From contig JAUPFT010000004.1 in assembly GCA_036936625.1 (NCBI GenBank), positions 52,463,371 to 52,527,370 of the forward strand: a DNA stretch of 64,000 nucleotides, read 5' to 3'. Source of the DNA: Parnassius smintheus behrii. Its lineage: Eukaryota > Arthropoda > Insecta > Lepidoptera > Papilionidae. A program made the translations under genes and the position numbers. This document shows positions 57,436 to 64,000 of the stretch, one piece after another (the first letter of the stretch is position 1; each line of letters starts with the position of its first letter). The notes under the pieces were generated by a model. That model was not told the DNA's origin. It worked only from the letters and a program-made list of their open reading frames with translations, and ran no database searches.

Positions 57436-57917
57436 ATGAGCCGTAAACAAGCGTATACATCAATCATCAAGAAGAAACTGTCATGCATCGGATAATGTGG
57501 AAAATATGTATGATGACGATAGTGTGGCAGATCCAGACTTTTTTCCAAATGAGTCTTATATTTCATCGTTAGAAGTCACCGGATCGCTGGATAACCAGGT
57601 AAACATTAATGATGACGATAATATACATGATGAAGCTCCACTACAACAAATTTCTTGTATACTTGCCACTGAAGTACCCTTACAAACTTCTAGCACACTG
57701 GCTGGTGATGTACCCGCACCATCGAATTCAGATTCCAATGACAGTGCTAATACGTAGCGATGCAATAGACACAAGTTCAAGTTTCAAGAATTTCTGTTCC
57801 AAGAACAACTACAGATTAAGACACGAAACGACATGACGAGAATGAAGGTTGGAACTATGACATCCAGCCATTTCATCGTGAAGAATTTACTAGTGAAAAC
57901 TTTTTATATATTGATCA
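57436..57917 (+). pseudogene. piggyBac-like transposase, N-terminal half
   Basis: It starts MSRKQAY at 57436, slips frame at about 57470, then runs through an acidic region typical of piggyBac N-termini (NVENMYDDDSVADPDFFPN, NQVNINDDDNIHDEAP; 57497-57757), a stop, and after further slips WNYDIQPFHREEFTSENFLY up to the LINE-B insertion at 57919. The rest lies at 63411-64000. The open stretch after removing the insert (NFLYIDH|ILSDVF) shows the two halves were one gene. At least three frameshifts and stops make it a pseudogene. The element's other end is beyond the window. Confidence 0.75.
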
Positions 57918-58267
57918 CTCATGATGGCAGAAGAAGCACGAAAGTAGAAGCTGTAGAAATGCGGTCTTTAAGGAGTATGCTAGGGTTGAATCTGAATGAC
58001 AGGGTGAGAAATTGCGTGATAAGAGATAAATGTGGTATGCAAGATGATGTTGTGACCAGGATTAAGAAAGGAATGCTTCGGTGGTTTGGTCACGTAGAAA
58101 GAATGAATGAGGAAAGAGTGACAAAGCAAATTTATGTGGCAGATGTGAACGGCAGAGTCGGGAAGGGACGCCCTAGAAAAAAGTTTATCGGCCAAATTGG
58201 CGATATTTTGAAAATGGGCCACGTTAAAAGTACCCTTAACCGACGAGCATCATCATCATCATCATCA

Positions 58268-59069
58268 TTACAGCCATTCACAAGTCCACTGCTGAACATA
58301 GGCCTCCCCCAAGTAACCCCACAAAGCACGGTCCTGAGCCACCTGCATCCATCGACTTCCTGCATATCTTACCAGGTCGTCACTCCATCTAGTGGGGGGT
58401 CGCCCTACACTACGCCTACTGGTACGAGGCTGCCACTCGAGAACCTTTCTTCCCCATCGGTTATCGGTTCTTCGAGCTATATGACCGGCCCATTGCCACT
58501 TCAGCTTACTAATCCGTTGGGCTATGTCGGTCACTCTGGTTTTACTGCGGATATCCTCATTTCTGAGTCTATCACGCAGAGAAACTCCGAGCATAGCCCT
58601 CTCCATAGCTCGCTGAGCGACCTTGAGCGTCCTCATACGGCCAGCAGTGAAGGACCACGTCTCAGATCCGTAAGTCATCACTGGCAACACGCACTGGTTG
58701 TACAATCTAGTTTTTAGAGATTGAGGTATACCTGACGAGAAGATATGTCGTAATTTCCCGAACGCTGCCCAGCCGAGTTGAATCCGTCGATTGACCTCTC
58801 GGTCGAAGTTGGACATACCTAGTCGGACTATTTGTCCCAGGTAAACGTACTCGTCAACAACTTCGAGCATAGTGCTCCCAACAACTACCGGCATAGGTGT
58901 GACATGGACATTAAACATGATCTTTGTTTTGTCCATGTTCATCTTAAGACCTATCCGTTGGGAGGCACTATTGAGGTCATTGAGCATAGTGCTTAAGTCC
59001 TCCAGCGATTCTGCCATAAGGACTATATCGTCAGCAAATCGAAGGTGAGTGATGTACTCGCCATTGATG
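58268..59069 (-). pseudogene. RTE-A RT active site and C-terminal domain
   Basis: It starts NINGEYITHLRFADDIVL (FADD holds the catalytic pair), MAESLEDLSTMLNDLNSAS, then the thumb KMNMDKTKIMFNVHVTP, DEYVYLGQIVRLG, and the C-terminal part VMTYGSETWSFTAGRMRTLK, RISKLKWQWAGHIARRTDNR and SVGRPPTRWSDDLVRYAGSR, ending QQWTCEWL at TAA 58268. Open throughout, 266 codons. The methionine that opens the longest frame (59086) belongs to the piggyBac end and is not the true start. Confidence 0.85.
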
Positions 59070-59254
59070 TTAACCCTTAAGTGCATGAACTTTTTGTTTT
59101 AACTCATTTAAACATATAATTTAGATGTTTAGGTCTTAAATTTGGGAAAAATAAAGAAAAAAAAATATTTTTATTTTTTAAAAGTAATTTTAATAAAAAA
59201 AGTTTGTATCATTTTTGATACATTATGCATTAACGTCATTTTTTGTTTGGTAAG

Positions 59255-59715
59255 TTAAGTAACTTTCTTACCTAACCGATTGTGAAAGTAAAAAATGTGG
59301 TTTACTTTGCGTGGGATAATCTTCAACAATTTTACAACAGTGTTCCCAACCACTCCCAGATATGGTTCGTTTTCCATCATAGGTTCATTATTTTTTCCTG
59401 TATAAATTATAATTTTGTATGCATATCCTACAAGAGAACATAGCATATAAGGTTTGAACCCCCTATTTGTGAGGTTTATTTGGGAGGTATTGTTTTAGGA
59501 AGTGACCCATTTTCGTTGCACACATTTTTGTGTGTTCATCTATGGAAAGCCTTTGATCTATATGATCTGGAAACTCTCATTCAGATGTTCTACCACAGGT
59601 CGCAGCTTGTGTAGTTTATCGTGGTTGGGGTTGTCTATAGGCAGATGTTTGGAGTTGTCATTAAAATTTAATATAGTTCAAATTTTGTTTATATCTATAT
59701 AAAGTCATACTCTTT
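59255..59715 (-). pseudogene. piggyBac-like transposase, catalytic-core fragment
   Basis: Translated across frameshifts it reads LNFNDNSKHLPIDNPNHD, KLHKLRPVVEHLNESF, then QRLSIDEHTKMCATKMGHFL (the D of SIDE is the first catalytic aspartate) and YLPNKPHK, followed by GYAYKIIIYTGKN, LGVVGNTVVKLLK and NHIFYFHN (usually YFDNY, with the second catalytic Asp; here the position reads H). The rest of the domain and the cysteine-rich C-terminus are absent. Frameshifts at about 59490 and 59580. Non-functional. Confidence 0.75.
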
Positions 59716-59724
59716 ATAAAAGTT

Positions 59725-60016
59725 GCAGCCTATATACGTCCCACTGCTGGGCTCAGGCCTCCCCTCATTTCTGAGAGGGTTTTTAGGGCAAGGAAGTGTC
59801 CGCCGCGCTGCCCAAATGCGTGTTGACGAACTTCACATGTCTTCGAAATATTTTTTTTCTTATTCCTCAGACATGCAGGTTTCCTCACGATGTTTTCCTT
59901 CACCGCCAAGCACGTGGTAAATCAGCACTTAAAATTGCAACTAACAATTTCATTGGTGCCGGCGGGGATCGAACCCGGGTTACTCGCGTTCTGTTATATT
60001 TACAGCGAGCTCTATA
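59725..60016 (-). repeat. SINE-E inside the piggyBac-like element
   Basis: Left tail GCAGCCTATATACGTCCCAC, then GCTGGGCTCAGGCCTCCCC, TGTCTTCGAAATA, TTTCATTGGTGCCGGCGGG, and B box GGATCGAACCCGGG. The head (ACAGCGAGCTCTATAAC) is at right. It is the innermost and youngest layer of the nest. Confidence 0.85.
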
Positions 60017-60018
60017 AC

Positions 60019-60432
60019 TTAGGGAGAATATTTTGTCTCGTTCTGAAAACGAATGCTTTCTTCCCAAAACTCTGAGGAACGTTTCATCCATTTGAGTCTA
60101 TCAGTTTCAATCGTAATATGACACCTGTTGGGAATATTTTGTGCGGAACCACTACCTTCACTCACTAAGGGAGGGTTATCGTCATTTCGCAAATAGTTTT
60201 CGTCATTTACAAGAGGTGGTATACCTTCGTCCCGGATTTGAGGCTTACGGAAATCACCGGAACCCATTTGTTCTTCCCCGTGATTTACTAAAGCAGCACG
60301 AATTTCATCAATATTTGGGTGATAATCTAATTCATAATCATCAGACTCTGCTTTCTCCTCCGATAAAAGTCCACCTTCCAATATTGCTAAAAGGTCTTCA
60401 ATCTCATTATCTTTTATTTTTCTTTTTTCCAT
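60019..60432 (-). pseudogene. piggyBac-like transposase, N-terminal acidic part
   Basis: The probable start MEKRKIKDNEIEDLLAILEG at 60432 is preferred over the upstream ATG at 60462 because piggyBac N-termini begin with a short charged run followed by a helix. It continues acidic (EEKAESDDYELDYHP) and ends DRLKWMKRSSEFWEESIRF, resembling the 'WxxxxxF' entry to the transposase domain. It is cut off by SINE-E and a deletion. 138 codons remain. Confidence 0.75.
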
Positions 60433-60462
60433 GCTCCAAAAGTGAGGGAAAACATATAACAA

Positions 60463-60895
60463 TCACATAACATACAAGCCTACTATAATAGCGAAAATGT
60501 ACAAACGGGACCTACTAACTGCATAATGTATCATTTTTGATACAACTGAAATTATCATTTTTTTTAATAAACTCCAGTAAAATTCACTTGAAATATGTTT
60601 TTAACAGTGAAACAATACTCTTACCTGTATTTTTAATATTTTTTCGGGTCAGCTTTTGTGTTAAAATCACTAAAAAATAAATCAATAAAAAGTTATAATT
60701 CCACGAAAAGGTTATGACAGACAGGAAAAAAGTTTTCATAGTTACCGCCAAATTATTTAGGAAATTGTCATCGATTACTTAAACATTCTAAAAGATGATT
60801 AGGCAAAGGTCATATTTAACATACAGCGTAGTTGTATGTACGTAGTTTAACAAAATTATGAATCGATAATCTCATCGTATCATTTTTGATACAAT
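60463..60895. other. piggyBac-like right end, non-coding
   Basis: 5' flank of the broken transposase with two of the three GTATCATTTTTGATAC palindromes. No other feature. Confidence 0.6.
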
Positions 60896-60908
60896 ATGCA
60901 CTTAAGGG

Positions 60909-61192
60909 TTAATACCGTATCCTTTCCAGTCCAGTAGCTTGAAAACGTCTTCCAAAGCAGCGGTGAAGAGTTTCGGGGATATAACGTCACCCTGTCTTAC
61001 ACCTCTCTGCAGTTGGATAGGTTTCGAGCTCTGGTTCTGTACTCGGATAGCCATCGTAGCCCTACTGTACAAACACTTCAGCACTTCGATATACCGACAG
61101 TCAACTTGGCACCGCTGAAGGGACTGCAGCACCGCCCAAATTTCGACGGAATCAAAGGCTTTCTCATAGTCCACATACGCCAGGCAAAGTGG
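60909..61192 (-). pseudogene. RTE-A RT palm, first part
   Basis: Same frame as the upstream ORF after the nonsense codon: PLCLAYVDYEKAFDSVEIWA (the D of VDYEKAFD is a catalytic Asp), IQLQRGVRQGDVISPKLFTA and VFKLLDWKGYGI. It ends at the TTAA where the piggyBac-like element entered, at 60909-60912. Reading continues at 59073 as NINGEYITHLRFADD. Confidence 0.85.
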
Positions 61193-63079
61193 CTAATTGT
61201 ACTCTTCAGTCTTCTGTACAATCTGCCGCAGGGTATGTACGTGGTCTATGGTACTGAAGCCTTTTCGGAAACCGGCTTGTTCGGGAGGCTGGAAGTCGTC
61301 GAGTCTGCGTGCGAGACGATTCGTAATGACTCTCGAAAACAGCACGTAGACGCGGCTCAGAAGGGAAATCGGTCTGTAGTTCTTCAAGAGAGCGTTGTCG
61401 CCTTTCTTTAAGAACAAGACCACCGCACTTCTGCTCCACGCCTCTGGAGTAGTGCCACCATGGAGGACGGAATTGAAGAGCTTCTGAAGGACTTCAAGTA
61501 CCGGTGTTCCACCCGCTTTCAGAAGCTCCGCTGTAATTCCATCCTCGCCTGGGGCCCTGCCGTTTTTAAGGTGCTGGAGAGCCATTCTAATCTCGCTTAG
61601 ACTGACGTCCGGGATATCATCGGAATAGTGTCGGATAAGACTTGCTCTTGGATCGTTACTCACACTTGCGTGTGGCTCCAACGATGATGTGTACAGCTGC
61701 CCATAGAACCTCTCAATCTCACTCAAAATCTCAGGTGTCCCGAAAACGATGCTGCCACACTCAGTCTTCAGCTTTGACAGTTGGCTCTTACGGGCAGACA
61801 GATCTCTGGCAAAGACTTTGGAGCCCTGGTTCCGCTCGATCGCTTCTTTAATACGAGCAGTATTAAAGTTGCGTAAGTCTCGCCGCATGCATTTGGAGAT
61901 CTGTCTGTTCAGTTGCCTGTATGCTGTCAAATCTGTTGACGATTGCAGCCTCATCTCCCGTCTAACAGCCATGAGATTAAGAGTGTGATCGGAGAGTTTT
62001 TGTGTTCTTCTGCGGCGGGTCTTGCAGAACTTAGCTCCGACCGCATGCACAGTTTCCACGAGCTTGTCATTCATATCGTCCACTGCATTGCAATCTTGTA
62101 GGCACTGAAAGCGGTTGTGTAACTCGAGCTGAAAGTTTTCGGGATTCTGGATTAGAGCACGAGGGGGACGGAGCGTTGACTTCATTAGACGAGACCTCTC
62201 CAACTTAACGTTTAGGTTCAGTGTGCCTCTAACCATTCGGTGATCGCTGCCAGTTTTCACCCTTGCGATCACTGAGACATCACTGAACAGCTGGCGTCTG
62301 GTCGTCATAATGAAGTCAATCTCATATTTTGTCGAACCGTCGGGGCTCGACCAGGTCCACTTTCTGTGGGGCCGCTTCTGGAAGAAAGAGTTCATCATAA
62401 AGAGTCCCTCTTGCTCCATAAAGTCGGCCAGCTGCTGGCCCCTTCGGTTCCGTTGCCCTACTCCAAATTTCCCTAACTTCAGCTCACCGCTTTCTCTTGT
62501 GGCTAGTTTTGCGTTGAAGTCTCCCATCAACACCGTGTAGTGGGTTTTGGAGGAATGCATGGCTTTGGAAATATCCTCATACATTTCCTCCACCTCCTCA
62601 TCGGGATGTGCCGAGGTTGGTGCGTAAACCTGTATGACCTTCAGCGAATACCGTTTGGTGATTCTGAGTATCAGGTACGCGACCCTCGTCGACACACTCC
62701 CAATCTTTACAACGTTGTTGACGAGAGACTTGTGGACGATAAATCCGACACCTCCTTGGGACAGATGGTCGCCCTCCCGGTGATAGAACAAGTTGCCGGA
62801 TTCGAGAATCACCGTGTCCTCCCCCTCTCTTCGGACCTCGGATAATTCTATAATACTCCAGCGCAACTTGTCTATCTCTTCTTCCAGCTCCAGGATCTTC
62901 TCTTCAGTCCTCAGTGTGCGTGCGTTAAATGTTGCCAGGTCGAGTCGTCGTAGGTTGCAACCGAACCTCCACCGGAGATTCTTAGCACCCCCTGCCCCGC
63001 CGTTACCATGGTCGCCACCGTAGCCAGGAATAGCGGGGCCGCCGGGGACTGGGGGCCGTCTATTTGTGTTATTGTTCAT
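61193..63079 (-). pseudogene. RTE-A polyprotein, endonuclease and start of RT
   Basis: 628 codons from MNNNTNRRPPVPGG to a TAG. Residues 1-35 are Gly/Pro-rich. The APE-type endonuclease spans about 36-275: DLATFNARTLRT (active-site Asn), IIELSEVRREGED (Glu), YAPTSAHPDEEVE, VLMGDFNAKLATRES (Asp, Asn), YEIDFIMTTRRQ and TGSDHRMVRGTL (Ser-Asp-His). A linker with a basic region follows (FCKTRRRRTQKLSDHTLN). RT begins at about 540 with LLKAGGTPVLEVLQKLFNSV, FLKKGDNALLKNYRPISLLS and PPEQAGFRKGFSTIDHVHTL. The frame stops at KTEEYN*, where other copies read on (EYNLPLCLAYV), so TTG has become TAG. The domain order is that of RTE-clade elements, which have one ORF and no RNase H. Confidence 0.9.
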
Positions 63080-63410
63080 GGGGGGTATATTGCCATAGTT
63101 GCCACGCTTGGCGAGCGGGTTGGCAACCGCAGTTTTTTTGTGTAATTGTTGTTATCAGGAAGATGCTGCTGCCCATCTCCTGCCTGTTTCCCTCTGTCGC
63201 CTTTTACGACACCCACGGGAAGATATGGGGTAGTGGATATTCTTAACCGCCACTACACGGCAACCGACGAGCATGTATGCGTAGATATATGCATATAAAG
63301 GAGGCGAAAAGGGTATGTCAGGATCGTGTCAAATTGAAGTCCGTAGTCTCTGTCTACCCCTCTGAGTGACAGGCGTGAGTGTTTATGTTATGTTATGTTA
63401 TATTGATCAC

Positions 63411-64000
63411 ATTCTGTCTGATGTCTTTACGATATTTCGCTAATTGGTTGATGATGAAGTCTTAGGCTTGATGGTACATCAGACAAACTTATACGCTGAA
63501 AAAACTAACTATCGCTGCTAATCCTGGTGGTCGTTTGACTCGCCGGAAACCAGTTACCACGAAAGATATAAAGACATTTATGGCCATTTACTTAGTGACT
63601 GGCATAATTAGATTTCCATCATTAGAAAATTACTGGAAACGAGACCCTATTTATTACCATCCACTGAGGCACATGATAAAAATATCATACAATCGTTTTG
63701 TTTCAATATTGCGTTGCTGGCATTTTGTAGACAATACGGCGGAAAGAAATGATCGCTTGTATAAGGTCAAACCAATTGTAGACATTGTAATGAAAAACTG
63801 CAGAAAACTACTTACGCCTAAAGACGTCGTTATCATGGATGAGTTCGATGGTCCCTCTGTTTCGCCAGTATAACCCAAACAAAACCCACAAGTACGGCCT
63901 AAAGAGTTAAAAGGCCACAACTGATGACGGATATGTATGGAAATACAAAGTGTATACTGGCCAGGATCTCTAAATTTCCAAACTGGATAAACCTGGAAGC
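63411..64000 (+). pseudogene. piggyBac-like transposase, catalytic half (runs off window)
   Basis: It continues from 57917: ILSDVFTIF (stop), LVDDEVLGLMVHQTNLYAEK, then a frame (63535-63873) with KTFMAIYLVTGIIRFPSLEN, YWKRDPIYYHPLRHM, RFVSILRCWHFVDNTAERN and LYKVKPIVDIV. It ends VVIMDEFDG, where the D of MDE is the first catalytic aspartate of the DDD core. After a frameshift it resumes FRQYNPNKTHKYGLKS and DDGYVWKYKVYTGQD, the usual piggyBac sequence after the first Asp. The remaining catalytic residues lie past 64000. Stops at 63429, 63516 and 63871 and frameshifts kill the gene. Confidence 0.8.

Larger units (their letters stand above)
59074..60908 (-). mobile_element. Second piggyBac-like element inside RTE-A
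   Basis: TTAA target duplications at 59070-59073 and 60909-60912. The terminal inverted repeat CCCTTAAGTGCAT is perfect over 13 bases at both ends. Inside are three copies of the palindrome GTATCATTTTTGATAC (59206-59221, 60528-60543, 60877-60892). It holds two broken pieces of a minus-strand transposase separated by a SINE-E. At 1835 bases it is shorter than autonomous family members because the middle and end of the transposase are missing. Confidence 0.9.
58251..63261 (-). mobile_element. Near-complete RTE-A (HmRTE-like) retrotransposon
   Basis: It is inserted in LINE-B with a 13-base target duplication, AACCGACGAGCAT (58238-58250 and 63262-63274). The 5' end is at 63261; the 3' end is a short (CAT/ATG)n tail at 58251, as in RTE elements. 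Minus a second piggyBac-like element inside (59074-60908), it is about 3.17 kb. It has a 5' leader of about 180 bases, then one coding region for about 990 residues. It is the reference copy for the RTE-A fragments elsewhere in the window. Only one nonsense codon (near 61193) and the piggyBac insertion break it, so it was mobile fairly recently. Confidence 0.9.
57919..63398 (+). pseudogene. LINE-B insertion, split by RTE-A
   Basis: The left part (57919-58250) has QKKHES-like start residues, VEMRSLRSMLGLNLNDRVRN, RWFGHVERMNEERV and KSTLNRRA. The right part (63262-63398) has MRRYMHIKEAKRVCQDR and the 3' end GTGAGTGTTTATGTTATG. A 12-base target duplication, TATATTGATCAC, flanks the whole block (57907-57918 and 63399-63410), placing LINE-B inside the piggyBac-like gene. 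5'-truncated. The 294-codon frame at 57833-58717 is a fusion of this fragment with antisense RTE-A and is not a gene. Confidence 0.9.

Noticed and set aside
57833..58717. 294-codon plus-strand ORF
   Set aside because: It fuses piggyBac remnants, LINE-B sense sequence and antisense RTE-A 3' sequence across insertion junctions; not a gene.

Overview
The window is AT-rich eukaryotic DNA that looks like a lepidopteran (moth or butterfly) chromosome. The reasons are HmRTE-type RTE retrotransposons, a jockey/CR1-like LINE, SINEs whose tails copy these LINEs, piggyBac-like and hAT elements, a CAACCGACTTC-ended MITE, and a host gene split by GT-AG introns. There is no sign of operons, ribosome binding sites or other prokaryotic organisation. 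Family names below come from recognising motifs by eye; no database search was run.

Only one credible host gene was found. It is a three-exon plus-strand gene (coding parts 34692-34752, 50073-50207 and 50517-51463) for a secreted protein of about 380 residues: a signal peptide, a six-cysteine module, a Pro-rich linker and long Gly/Ser/Tyr/Pro repeats. Its first intron is about 15.3 kb and is filled with transposon debris.

Almost everything else is mobile DNA. Labels used here: RTE-A (HmRTE-like LINE), LINE-B (a second RTE-like LINE), LINE-C (jockey/CR1-like LINE), SINE-D (tail like LINE-C), SINE-E (tail like RTE-A), SINE-F (tRNA-headed), MITE-G, foldback-H and repeat-J. Layout: 1-5.7 kb holds old RTE-A, LINE-B and SINE-E copies folded into a 2-kb inverted duplication. 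5.7-14.4 kb is mostly featureless with SINE-D, MITE-G and LINE fragments. 14.4-17.6 kb is a nest of tRNA-like SINE, hAT MITE and RTE-A. 18-24.6 kb holds SINEs, a microsatellite and RTE-A remnants. 24.6-30.2 kb is a LINE-B copy split by a 5.1-kb DNA transposon that I cannot assign to a superfamily; its decayed gene was itself hit by LINE-C. 30.2-50 kb is sparse DNA and the repeat-filled intron. 50-51.5 kb is the body of the host gene. 51.5-57 kb has MITE-G, a THAP-like exon, a large foldback and a solo LTR. 57.4-64 kb is a five-level nest: piggyBac-like transposase gene, then LINE-B, then a near-complete RTE-A, then a second piggyBac-like element, then SINE-E.

Several insertions are exact enough to order in time, because target-site duplications are visible and removing the insert restores the interrupted reading frame. 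The most unusual items are the unassigned DNA transposon (25006-30100), the pairing of two SINE families with the tails of two resident LINEs, and short perfect palindromes next to TTAA at putative piggyBac ends.
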